24,220 nt of DNA from DIGJ01 sp036658435 (GTDB taxonomy: Bacteria > Bacillota > Clostridia > Lachnospirales > Lachnospiraceae): contig JAVXEO010000035.1 in NCBI GenBank assembly GCA_036658435.1, positions 1 to 24,220 on the forward strand, read 5' to 3'. Positions 15,091 through 22,277 of the stretch are shown here, one piece after another. A program made the translations under genes and the position numbers. The notes beneath the pieces are model-generated. The model worked only from the letters and a program-made list of their open reading frames with translations. It was not told where the DNA came from and did not search any database. The first letter of the stretch is position 1. The number at the start of each line of letters is the position of its first letter.

Positions 15091-15229
15091 TTTTCTATTC
15101 CTCAAGGAACCTCTTGTACTCCATAAATCCAATTAAACTATTTTCATAAATGTAGTCTCTCCACTTTAGTATAAGTCCATTTTTTATTTTTTTCAATCAT
15201 TGCTTTTCTATTACAGGATAAAGAGTCTG
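15024..15229 (-). other. Leader region of the response-regulator transcript
   Basis: Together with the tiny ORF at 14988-15023 this is the longest stretch without a normal gene on the right half. It holds the promoter at 15168-15196, the 24-residue ORF, and an upstream nine-codon ORF (15095-15124, MEYKRFLEE). One minus-strand frame looks protein-like over about 35 codons around 15160-15060 but contains two stop codons, so a decayed gene is possible. No known riboswitch fold was recognised. Confidence 0.4.
15168..15196 (-). promoter_or_regulatory. Sigma-A-type promoter for the response regulator
   Basis: On the minus strand TTGAAA (15196-15191) and TATACT (15173-15168) are separated by exactly 17 bases, each matching the consensus at five of six positions. 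The start of transcription would be near 15161, giving a leader of about 175 bases to the response regulator that contains the tiny ORFs. Confidence 0.65.
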
Positions 15230-15275
15230 AAAAGGCTATGATATCCATACTGTTTCATTGATATCATAGCCTTTT
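15230..15275 (-). terminator. Terminator of the XdhC/ABC-transporter operon
   Basis: AAAAGGCTATGATATC (15230-15245) and its exact complement (15260-15275) form a perfect 16-bp stem with a 14-base loop; the minus-strand arm ends in CCTTTT. It lies 30 bases after the binding-protein gene. Confidence 0.82.
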
Positions 15276-15305
15276 ATATTCTAGTACCTTGTTAATGTTT
15301 TAAAG

Positions 15306-16385
15306 TTATCTGCCTAACACCGTGTTCATCTGATCCGGTGTTAAATCTATATGATAAAACAAGGAATAAAACTCCTTCACCTTTGTAGAAATATCTTCTT
15401 TAAATATTTCCGGATATACAAGATTTCCCAGCCAATCAACTCCTATCATACGGTTAACCGATGGCGGACTGGACATAAAGTTGTAAGGAATCGTTGGAAT
15501 TTTATAGATATTTCCATTTTTTACTGCATCTAAGTCCTGCCAAATAGGATCTTTGATTAATTGGTCGTAAAGGGATTGTGTATCTACAATAATAACATCC
15601 GGCTGCCATAATAATACCTGTTCAAAAGATACTTCACTTCCCCCTCCTCCAGAGGCCATTTCCACATCGGCTGCATTCTCGGCACCAATGACATCCAAAA
15701 CTTCTGCATGAAAAGATCCTTTAGCATTGGTGTGAAAACCACTGTCTCCTAATGCAAAGTATACGCTCTTTTTATTTTCCGCTTTTATACTTTCCACACC
15801 AGAAGCGGCACGGGTCATTACGTCCTTGCAATAAGAACCTAATTTTTCTGCCTGTTCCTCTTCACCCGTTAAATCACCCAACAGGGTGTAAGCATTTTCC
15901 ATTGTAGAAAGCGTTGCTTCAATGAATAAAACTGGGATACCGATTTGCTCTTGCAAGGCATCCATATCCGCCTTTACCGTATCTTTTGCTTCTCCAATAT
16001 CAATTACTACATCCGGCGCTTCCTGCATCAGTGCTTCCATATTAAGACTTGCATTTTTTCCATAAAACTGACCGAACTTTGGAAGGTTCCAGTATTTTTC
16101 ATCAATCATTTCCTTTGCTTCTTCTGAAAAATCAGCGGATAGTCCGGCTAGTTTATCAGGACAAATGGTATATAATACGATTTGTGCCAATGGACCAGAG
16201 GGGGCAATTTTCTTAATTTCTTTTGGAATCTCCACTTCTCTTCCTGCTGAATCCACAAAAATTCTGGTGGTTGTTTCTGCTTCCGTTACTTCTTTTGTTT
16301 CCTTTTTAGGCTGGCATCCAATCAAGGTTCCCATAAGGGATAATACCAGTATCAGCGCCAATGTTTTCATATTTAATTTTTTCAT
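15306..16385 (-). CDS. ABC transporter substrate-binding lipoprotein (TroA/BtuF-like fold)
   Basis: This 359-residue extracellular binding protein belongs to a FecCD-type importer. The lipoprotein signal has the lipobox LIGC with C24 as the lipidated residue. The periplasmic-binding fold of the iron-chelate/cobalamin class is seen in FVDSAGREVEIPKEIKKI, EALMQEAPDVVIDIG and EQVLLWQPDVIIVD. A Gly-rich stretch (ASGGGGSEVSFE) lies before the last block. The start is placed at the ATG at 16385, directly after the stop of the preceding gene (reinitiation); an in-frame ATG at 16397 abuts the ribosome site. The ligand is not evident; neighbours point to molybdate, tungstate or another metal species rather than siderophore. 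Confidence 0.88.
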   Translation of the reverse strand: MKKLNMKTLALILVLSLMGTLIGCQPKKETKEVTEAETTTRIFVDSAGREVEIPKEIKKIAPSGPLAQIVLYTICPDKLAGLSADFSEEAKEMIDEKYWNLPKFGQFYGKNASLNMEALMQEAPDVVIDIGEAKDTVKADMDALQEQIGIPVLFIEATLSTMENAYTLLGDLTGEEEQAEKLGSYCKDVMTRAASGVESIKAENKKSVYFALGDSGFHTNAKGSFHAEVLDVIGAENAADVEMASGGGGSEVSFEQVLLWQPDVIIVDTQSLYDQLIKDPIWQDLDAVKNGNIYKIPTIPYNFMSSPPSVNRMIGVDWLGNLVYPEIFKEDISTKVKEFYSLFYHIDLTPDQMNTVLGR

Positions 16386-16386
16386 A

Positions 16387-17118
16387 TTATACTTCATCCT
16401 CTTTCTTTTTTATACAAATTGTTTTTCCTTCTTTTGCCATAACTTTCCCCTGTCCTTGTAAGATAAGGGCTTTTACTCCATCTTCCTTTTCAAAAATGGT
16501 ACTTCCAATTTCAGAAACTCCATATTGGAACAGTGCACTTGCAGCGGGAACGCTGGGCCCTGCCATAATTATTTTTGCATTTTTAGACAAATCCAGCAAT
16601 CGAGGAAGTGTTTTATTTACCAGTGTGCATCCCGTAATAAAAACATAGTCCATCCCCGGCAAAATATATTCGCAAGCACTATCCGGATAGTCCCCTTCCC
16701 TCGTTTCACGTTCTAATATAAACGTGTTTTTATTATTCTTTATGTACTTTTCTGTAAACTTAAAATGACCGATAATGGCAACTTTTTTTGATTCAAAAGC
16801 CTGTTGGTGTAAGAGAAAAATGTCCTCACTGGGTAATAGAGTCATATGGTTAAGCTGTTCTTGATTGTTATAAAAGGCATTTATCGCTGCCATGCCTATC
16901 CCTGCCTCTAAAAAATTCCATGACTTTATCAGGGACGCTACTGCATACCAACTCTTATCCTGATTTTCCCTGCGGGGAATGGATTCCAATGAATTGGTAG
17001 CTGCAACCCCTATTTTTTCCCCTATTCTCACCATTGTCCAGTGAATTCCCACTATAATTTCATCGACGATTTTATCTTTTGGTATTGGCCGTAACAGGTC
17101 ATCATACAGCTTCCACAT
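16387..17118 (-). CDS. DUF4213/DUF364 putative heavy-metal chelation protein
   Basis: This 243-residue cytoplasmic protein matches the two-domain pattern of DUF4213 (N-terminal, with VGIHWTMVRI and GVAATNS) followed by DUF364 (C-terminal, with KKVAIIGHFKF, YVFITGCTLVNKTLPRLL and IIMAGPSVPAASALF). The second half looks Rossmann-like. The family is proposed to bind metals and is often encoded beside FecCD-type metal ABC transporters, as here, but its biochemical role is not established. It overlaps the ABC ATPase gene by 17 bases and nearly touches the binding-protein start, so it is part of the transporter operon. Confidence 0.82.
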   Translation of the reverse strand: MWKLYDDLLRPIPKDKIVDEIIVGIHWTMVRIGEKIGVAATNSLESIPRRENQDKSWYAVASLIKSWNFLEAGIGMAAINAFYNNQEQLNHMTLLPSEDIFLLHQQAFESKKVAIIGHFKFTEKYIKNNKNTFILERETREGDYPDSACEYILPGMDYVFITGCTLVNKTLPRLLDLSKNAKIIMAGPSVPAASALFQYGVSEIGSTIFEKEDGVKALILQGQGKVMAKEGKTICIKKKEDEV

Positions 17119-17905
17119 AGCGCTCTTTCCTTTCGTTTTTACGTTTAGGAATACATACTTTCAGATTCTCATCTAAGTCATAAACCGCAATCTTTGTTTC
17201 GTACATTTTCAGTAAAACTTCCTCTGTTAATACATCTTTTGGTCTCCCATTTTTTAAAATGCTTCCATCTAGCAATACCATTGCCTGATTGGCATATAAG
17301 AAAGCATGTTCCGGGTTGTGGGTAGACTGTATAATTAAATAACCCATTTTGGCAAGTTTTTTTAGAGCCTCCATAACACGAATTTGATTTCCGTAATCTA
17401 AATTAGCACAGGGTTCATCCATAACCAGAATTTTTGTCTGTTGTGCCAAAGCTCGTGCAATTAAAACCAATTGTTGTTCTCCACCGCTGAGATGGCAGAA
17501 CGAACGATTCGCTAACGAATCGATTTCTAAAAGGTGCAGCGCCGCCATGGCTAAGGCTCTTTCTTTTTTTCCGGGAGATCGAAATCCTTTGAGCATAGAA
17601 GTTGTTCCCATCATGACCATGTCTACCACATCAAAGGAATATATTGCAGAATGATTTTGAGGAATGTAGGCAATTTTCCTTGCCATTTCCCCTTCATTCA
17701 TTGTTCTTATATTTTTTTCGTTCACATAAATCTCGCCCTCATAGTTCTTTAATGCACCTAATATACAGCGAAACAATGTGCTTTTTCCTACTCCATTTTT
17801 CCCCAGTACACAAACTAAATTTCCTTCTTTTAAAGAACAGTCTATGTTTTTTAAAACAGGAAAACATCGGTATGAAAAAGATAAATTTTTAATTTCTAAG
17901 CTCAA
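17102..17905 (-). CDS. ABC transporter ATP-binding protein (FecE/BtuD-like)
   Basis: This 267-residue ATPase drives the FecCD-type importer. Walker A GKNGVGKST (35-43), the Q-loop in YIPQNHS, signature LSGGEQQ (139-145) and Walker B ILVMDEP (159-165) with the following D-loop are intact. The switch histidine is in STHNPEHA. The start is a TTG at 17905 with AAGGTG about six bases upstream. It lies between the permease (33-base gap) and the DUF364 gene (overlap). Confidence 0.93.
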   Translation of the reverse strand: MSLEIKNLSFSYRCFPVLKNIDCSLKEGNLVCVLGKNGVGKSTLFRCILGALKNYEGEIYVNEKNIRTMNEGEMARKIAYIPQNHSAIYSFDVVDMVMMGTTSMLKGFRSPGKKERALAMAALHLLEIDSLANRSFCHLSGGEQQLVLIARALAQQTKILVMDEPCANLDYGNQIRVMEALKKLAKMGYLIIQSTHNPEHAFLYANQAMVLLDGSILKNGRPKDVLTEEVLLKMYETKIAVYDLDENLKVCIPKRKNERKERYVEAV

Positions 17906-17938
17906 AAAAACACCTTCCTCTTTCTAATAATTTCCGCT

Positions 17939-18937
17939 TTATAGTTTGTTTCCTTCTTTCAATATGAGATATAGGAAGAAAGGAGCACCTACAAATGCCG
18001 TTAATATTCCAATTGGTATTTCACTGGTGGTAATCATGCGCGCCATATTGTCCACAAGAAGCATAAAGCTTCCACCTAGCAATAAGGTAGCCGGAATCAG
18101 TTTTCGATAATCATTTCCGATCAGCATTCTTGCAAAGTGCGGAATTACCAGACCAATCCAGCCAATCATTCCGCTGACCGAAACCGATGCGGCAGTAATG
18201 AGCGTTGCCCCAACAATTACAACAAGGCGTACACGTTTCGTATTAATACCAACGCTTCTTGCTTCTTCTTCTCCCAGAGTCAGTACATTAATTTTCCAGC
18301 GCAGTAAGAGCAAAGGAATCGTTCCTATAATAATGAATGGAGCTGCAAATAAAACATCTTTCATTCGAGTGGAAGCAAAACTCCCCATCAGCCAATAGGT
18401 AATCACCGGCAGTGTGTTATTCGGATCTGCAACTAATTTAAGAAAAGATACCGCCGATGAAAATAAAGACCCTATCATCATGCCGGAAAGTACAAGTCCC
18501 AGCGTTGGATTATATTTTACACGGCTGCTGATTACAGAAACCAGTACTACGGCCAAAACACCAAATAAAAATGCAGATATGGTGACTCCCTGATAAGGAA
18601 ATACCAGTAATAGACCTAGTGCTGCACCAAATCCCGCACCTTGGGATGCTCCCAATACATCCGGTGAAACCATAGGATTTTGAAAAATTCCCTGATAAGC
18701 GGCTCCTGCTGCAGAAAGACCGGCACCAACAAGAGCTGCCATTAATACCCTTGGAAAACGGACCTGAAAAATAACATTTTCAACCTGTTTTCCCCAAGTC
18801 ACTTCTATGGGGATGATTTTTGATAAAAAAACTTTTCCAAGCGTTTTAAAATCAATGGGATATCTTCCAATTTGAATGGAGATGAAAAAGCAGAAAATAA
18901 AGAAAAGAGTCATTGCAAAGAGCCGCCTTTTTATCAT
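17939..18937 (-). CDS. FecCD-family ABC transporter permease
   Basis: This 332-residue polytopic permease belongs to the BtuC/FecCD class, expected to form a homodimer with about ten helices per chain. Characteristic blocks are RFPRVLMAALVGAGLSAAG, GIFQNPMVSPDVLGASQGAG, the coupling region LGEEEARSVGIN, and GMIGWIGLVIPHFARMLIG near the C-terminus. The start is the ATG at 18937, eight bases past the NTPase stop; a TTG at 18952 is ten bases after GGAGGG and is an alternative. The upstream ATG at 19012 lies 68 bases inside the NTPase gene and is unlikely. The class handles siderophores, cobalamin, heme, and also molybdate/tungstate in MolBC-type systems. Confidence 0.92.
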   Translation of the reverse strand: MIKRRLFAMTLFFIFCFFISIQIGRYPIDFKTLGKVFLSKIIPIEVTWGKQVENVIFQVRFPRVLMAALVGAGLSAAGAAYQGIFQNPMVSPDVLGASQGAGFGAALGLLLVFPYQGVTISAFLFGVLAVVLVSVISSRVKYNPTLGLVLSGMMIGSLFSSAVSFLKLVADPNNTLPVITYWLMGSFASTRMKDVLFAAPFIIIGTIPLLLLRWKINVLTLGEEEARSVGINTKRVRLVVIVGATLITAASVSVSGMIGWIGLVIPHFARMLIGNDYRKLIPATLLLGGSFMLLVDNMARMITTSEIPIGILTAFVGAPFFLYLILKEGNKL

Positions 18938-18944
18938 CACATTT

Positions 18945-19571
18945 TTATTCAAATTTTGATTTCCCTCCCATCTGATTTTGAAGGAAGCACTGAATTTCCT
19001 GCTCCCTTTCAAAATAATTATCTTCTGTCAGATCCAGAATCTTACATTTTAAAATGGATTGCATATCTTCTTCTAATTCCATCCTTGCAAAATCCACCAT
19101 TGGATTGATTTTTATACGTTCTTTCATTGCCTTGTAATTTCCATAATTCTTTAAAACCCCCATGCAGGGAATTTCTCCTTTTAGTACCTCATACAATTTC
19201 TTTTTGAATTTTAGATCACTTAATTCAATGCCACCAAGTTCATCTAATAGAATCAGTTCTTTTTTCTGTTTTACTGCCTGGTTCAATAATTTTACACTTT
19301 CCTTTAAAAATAGTTCCTGATTTTTTACAAAGCCAAGTTCCATCTTTCGTATAAATACATTGGGTATATTCTCTTCATAGAGACGCGTAGGCCGCAGTGG
19401 CTCCTCTATGGGGACAATGGTAAATCCAACCGTTTCTCTTTTTTCGTTTACCAACCGCTGGGTTAAATACCCCCCTATTTTGTCTTGGTAAGGGCGGATG
19501 CATCTTAATAGCAGGCTGGTTTTCCCTATACCGGAATTTCCTTTTAAAAACAAATGTTTTTCATTTTCCAT
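18945..19571 (-). CDS. P-loop NTPase (NTPase_1/THEP1-like)
   Basis: This 208-residue nucleotide triphosphatase resembles the THEP1/NTPase_1 family: Walker A GNSGIGKTS (11-19), GGYLTQR with the following strand turn, and Walker B LILLDELGGIEL with catalytic acidic residues. In this family the enzyme hydrolyses nucleoside triphosphates; the cellular role is unclear. Here it starts two bases after the xdhC stop and runs into the permease, so it is translated with XdhC. A role in molybdenum-cofactor nucleotide handling or metal insertion is inference from context. Confidence 0.84.
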   Translation of the reverse strand: MENEKHLFLKGNSGIGKTSLLLRCIRPYQDKIGGYLTQRLVNEKRETVGFTIVPIEEPLRPTRLYEENIPNVFIRKMELGFVKNQELFLKESVKLLNQAVKQKKELILLDELGGIELSDLKFKKKLYEVLKGEIPCMGVLKNYGNYKAMKERIKINPMVDFARMELEEDMQSILKCKILDLTEDNYFEREQEIQCFLQNQMGGKSKFE

Positions 19572-19573
19572 TT

Positions 19574-20605
19574 TTAAGCTTCCAATATTGATTTTTTTTC
19601 ATTTTCTGCGCGAATCTGAAGGAGTTCTCCTGCAATACTGATTGCAATTTCTGCAGGTGTTTCTGCTTCTATAGGAAGACCAATGGGACTTTTAAATCGT
19701 TCTATTACTTTTTCATCAAAACCGTCCTTTTGCAATTTTTCAGAAATAGATTTCATTTTCATCTTGCTTCCCATAACTCCTATATAGTGAGCCTCCGTAG
19801 ATAATGCCTGCTTTTGAATTAAATAATCAAATTCATGCCCCCTGCTCATAATGGCCATATAATCATTTTTATGTATCGTAACTTTTTTAAATATATCTTC
19901 AAAATCACCCACAATCACTTCGTCGGCATCCGGAAAAATTTTCTTATTGGCAAAGGCCTCCCGATCGTCAAATACCACACAGCGAAATCCAATATGAGAA
20001 AGCACCGGTACCAGCTCCTGTGCTACGTGTCCGCCTCCAAATACGTATACCGTTCCGGCTTTTACTAAGGGTTCACAATAGTATTTTTTTTCACCAATCT
20101 CAATCTGAACCGCTTTTGCGCAAAGCAGTGGTTTTACGTCTTCCATATTCATACCTACAAGACCCTTGCTTTTGCTGTAAATTCCCATGTTCCATGCAGT
20201 TTCATCCGTAATCTCTGTAATCATCCAGCTATTTTCATCTCGTGAAAAAAAGTTTGGAATTTCACGGCAGATTTCTTTAAAATTCTCATTTTCAGGACTT
20301 ACATACTGAAAATATACCACTACGTCTCCACCACATATCATTCCTAAATCAGCAACCTGGTTTCTTGCAAGCTTAAATCCCTTACTATAAGATTTCTTTT
20401 CTTTTAGTACTTCAAGCCCCATCTTCTGTGCAGTAAATTCAACATTTCCTCCACCTATGGTACCCAAAAAAGTTCCATCTTTTTTTATCAGCATACGGGC
20501 ACCTGCCCCCCTTGGCGTAGAACCCGATCCTGCAATTACCGTTACCAGTACAAAATCTTCCTTTTTTTGTAAACAAACTGCCATTTCTTGAAATAATTTT
20601 TTCAT
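19574..20605 (-). CDS. xdhC: XdhC/CoxI-family maturation factor
   Basis: This 343-residue protein contains an N-terminal XdhC_CoxI domain (GSGSTPRGAGARML at 27-40, GTIGGGNVE at 48-56, LGMICGGDV at 87-95) and a C-terminal Rossmann-like XdhC_C domain (VYVFGGGHVAQ at 187-197, IMSRGHEFD, YIGVMGSK, SPIGLPIEAETPAEIAISI). XdhC proteins bind molybdenum cofactor and help sulfurate and insert it into xanthine-dehydrogenase-type enzymes. Both domains are complete. AAGGAG is 13 bases from the ATG, which is long. It is first in the operon with NTPase and FecCD transporter; no molybdenum enzyme is in the window. Confidence 0.9.
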   Translation of the reverse strand: MKKLFQEMAVCLQKKEDFVLVTVIAGSGSTPRGAGARMLIKKDGTFLGTIGGGNVEFTAQKMGLEVLKEKKSYSKGFKLARNQVADLGMICGGDVVVYFQYVSPENENFKEICREIPNFFSRDENSWMITEITDETAWNMGIYSKSKGLVGMNMEDVKPLLCAKAVQIEIGEKKYYCEPLVKAGTVYVFGGGHVAQELVPVLSHIGFRCVVFDDREAFANKKIFPDADEVIVGDFEDIFKKVTIHKNDYMAIMSRGHEFDYLIQKQALSTEAHYIGVMGSKMKMKSISEKLQKDGFDEKVIERFKSPIGLPIEAETPAEIAISIAGELLQIRAENEKKSILEA

Positions 20606-20641
20606 AAGTTAAGTCTTACTCCTTCCATTTTTCGTCTACGT

Positions 20642-20659
20642 ATTGTTTCAAAAAACAAT
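20642..20659. promoter_or_regulatory. Perfect palindrome in the xdhC leader
   Basis: ATTGTTT and AAACAAT flank four bases. The site lies a few bases downstream of the predicted transcription start, so it could be an operator or a small RNA hairpin. Function unknown. Confidence 0.35.
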
Positions 20660-20672
20660 TCGACTTTATAAT

Positions 20673-20701
20673 AGAATACTGCATTTCAGAAAATTTGTAA
20701 A
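20673..20701 (-). promoter_or_regulatory. Predicted promoter of the xdhC operon
   Basis: On the minus strand TTTACA (20701-20696) and TATTCT (20678-20673) are separated by 17 bases. It abuts the terminator of the symporter gene. Matches are five and four of six. Confidence 0.5.
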
Positions 20702-20727
20702 GCCCCCAAAATAATTTTGGAGGCTTT
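20699..20727 (-). terminator. Terminator of the NSS symporter gene
   Basis: AAAGCCTCCAAAA pairs with TTTTGGGGGCTTT (minus strand) through 13 positions with one G-U pair and a three-base loop. The T-rich 3' end is partly in the stem. It lies 20 bases after the symporter stop. Confidence 0.8.
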
Positions 20728-20747
20728 TATCAGATTTACATTTCTTC

Positions 20748-22073
20748 TTATTTCATAATTATCCGATACACATCTACAAATCCAACTACGGTAACTATAA
20801 TTACCAAAACCGGTGTAATAAAACGAATACAAAGCAACCATGGTTTCTGCCATCGGAATGTATTTCCTTCGGACTCCAAATGGGCTAAAATCTTTTTAGG
20901 TCCCCAAATCCAACCTATATAGATGCACATAAAGATACCGCCAATGGGCATGAGAATATTATCCGTAATCATTCCCATAAAATCAAAAACCGAATAATTT
21001 AATATGGTAATGTCACTCAATACTCCAAAAGAAAGGGCACTTGGTATTCCTAATACAAAGATAGAAAGTCCCACCACCCATACTGCTTTTTTCCGGCTCC
21101 AATGCAGTTGGTCTAAAACTGCCGAAACGACACATTCCAATAAGGCAATGGCAGAAGTTACTGCTGCAAAAAACATGAGACAGAAAAATAAAAGTGCAAA
21201 AAAGCCACCCCCTGCCATACCGGAAAAAACTTTAGGTAAGGTTCCAAAGGTTAAACCCGGCCCCTGAGAAGGTTCCATTCCAAAAGAAAATACGGCAGGA
21301 AAAATAGCAATACCTGCCAAAATAGCAATCAAGGTATCCAGTCCCGCAACAATAAGTGAATTTTTGGGAATGTTTTCTTTTTTATTTAAATAACTTCCAT
21401 AGGTTATGGTAATTCCCATACATAAGCTCAAGGAATAAAAAACTTGTCCTAACGCTGCGGATATGGATTGGAGTTTAAAATTTCCTTCCATGGTAAACAT
21501 AAAATCAAGACCTTCTTTTCCATTGGGAAGTGTAATAGAACGAACCACCATGATAATTAAAATCACAAATAAAAGCGGCATCATAAATGTTGAAGCTTTT
21601 TCAATTCCTTTTGTTCCTTTATAACAAATGACAATGACACAAAGCATAAATACAAGGTGCCAGATAACCGGTTCTATTGGTTCCGCAATATAGGCACTGA
21701 AATCTGCCGGAGCTTTTAGCGTTGTCAGGTAACTAACAATATATTTAATAATCCATCCACCAATTACACTATAATATGAGGTAATGATAAAGGCACATAA
21801 TACGCCCATAATACCAATTTTTTTCATTTTAGGAGATAGTTGCGTATACGCAGCAACGGGTCCTTTTCCCGTCATACGGCCAATGCTCATTTCCGTAATC
21901 ATAATGGGTAAACCCAGTACTACTACAAAGGTTATATACATAATTAAAAACTGAAACCCACCATTCTTTCCCATTAAATACGGGAACTTCCATAAATTTC
22001 CTAATCCAATTGCTGCCCCTGCTGTTGCAAGAATAAATCCAAAATTGGATGCCCATTGTGTTTTCTTTTCCAT
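20748..22073 (-). CDS. Sodium:neurotransmitter-symporter (NSS) family transporter
   Basis: This 441-residue sodium-coupled uptake protein of the LeuT/MhsT/TnaT family probably carries an amino acid or related amine. The TM1 signature ATAGAAIGLGNLWKFPYL and following NGGFQFL with GLPIMITEMSIGR are clear. TM6-like SLSLCMGITITYGSYL and TM8-like FFAAVTSAIALLECVVS provide sodium and substrate contacts in relatives. The length fits bacterial members with 11 helices such as MhsT. The ATG has AAGGA seven to eight bases upstream. It is a monocistronic gene with its own promoter and terminator, divergent from the XRE-cupin gene. The substrate cannot be read from sequence. Confidence 0.93.
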   Translation of the reverse strand: MEKKTQWASNFGFILATAGAAIGLGNLWKFPYLMGKNGGFQFLIMYITFVVVLGLPIMITEMSIGRMTGKGPVAAYTQLSPKMKKIGIMGVLCAFIITSYYSVIGGWIIKYIVSYLTTLKAPADFSAYIAEPIEPVIWHLVFMLCVIVICYKGTKGIEKASTFMMPLLFVILIIMVVRSITLPNGKEGLDFMFTMEGNFKLQSISAALGQVFYSLSLCMGITITYGSYLNKKENIPKNSLIVAGLDTLIAILAGIAIFPAVFSFGMEPSQGPGLTFGTLPKVFSGMAGGGFFALLFFCLMFFAAVTSAIALLECVVSAVLDQLHWSRKKAVWVVGLSIFVLGIPSALSFGVLSDITILNYSVFDFMGMITDNILMPIGGIFMCIYIGWIWGPKKILAHLESEGNTFRWQKPWLLCIRFITPVLVIIVTVVGFVDVYRIIMK

Positions 22074-22101
22074 TTGTTTTTTCCTTTACTTTACTTATAT
22101 A

Positions 22102-22120
22102 TTTACGCAATGTTTACGCA
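22102..22120. repeat. Direct repeat in the symporter leader
   Basis: TTTACGCA occurs at 22102-22109 and 22113-22120, 11 bases apart (one helical turn). It lies between the symporter promoter and its start codon and resembles a two-site operator. Confidence 0.45.
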
Positions 22121-22130
22121 GACATTCTCT

Positions 22131-22159
22131 ATTCTACCATGTCTTCTCTTAATTTTCCA
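22131..22159 (-). promoter_or_regulatory. Promoter of the NSS symporter gene
   Basis: On the minus strand TGGAAA (22159-22154), 17 bases, then TAGAAT (22136-22131) preceded by TGG, an extended -10. The start would be near 22124, immediately before the TTTACGCA repeats. Confidence 0.5.
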
Positions 22160-22179
22160 GTAGATATTTTAATCCTATC

Positions 22180-22207
22180 TTGACGTCTTGTTTTTTTCGT
22201 GTATAAT
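22180..22207 (+). promoter_or_regulatory. Promoter of the XRE-cupin regulator and pot genes
   Basis: TTGACG (22180-22185) and a perfect TATAAT (22202-22207) are 16 bases apart. Transcription should start near 22214, just before the palindromic region and 64 bases from the start codon. Confidence 0.75.
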
Positions 22208-22222
22208 ATACTTTGCAGCTTT

Positions 22223-22266
22223 AAAAGTTTACTTTTACTAAACTTTTAGTTTATCCTTACTAAAAG
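22223..22266 (+). promoter_or_regulatory. Nested palindromes, probable operator of the XRE-cupin regulator
   Basis: Three overlapping inverted repeats fill the space between the promoter and the ribosome site: AAAAGTTTA/TAAACTTTT (22223-22247), TAAACT/AGTTTA around TTT (22239-22253), and CTTTTAGT/ACTAAAAG (22243-22266). The last arm runs into the AAAAGGAGG ribosome site. This suggests autorepression by the encoded regulator, or an RNA switch that hides the ribosome site. Confidence 0.6.
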
Positions 22267-22277
22267 GAGGAAACAGC

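Noticed and set aside
15024..15170. Riboswitch in the response-regulator leader
   Set aside because: No conserved core of a known riboswitch class could be seen; the tiny ORFs and ribosome site explain most of the region.
18938..19012. Upstream start of the FecCD permease at 19012
   Set aside because: It needs a 68-base overlap with the NTPase, adds a charged segment not typical of the family, and has no ribosome site.
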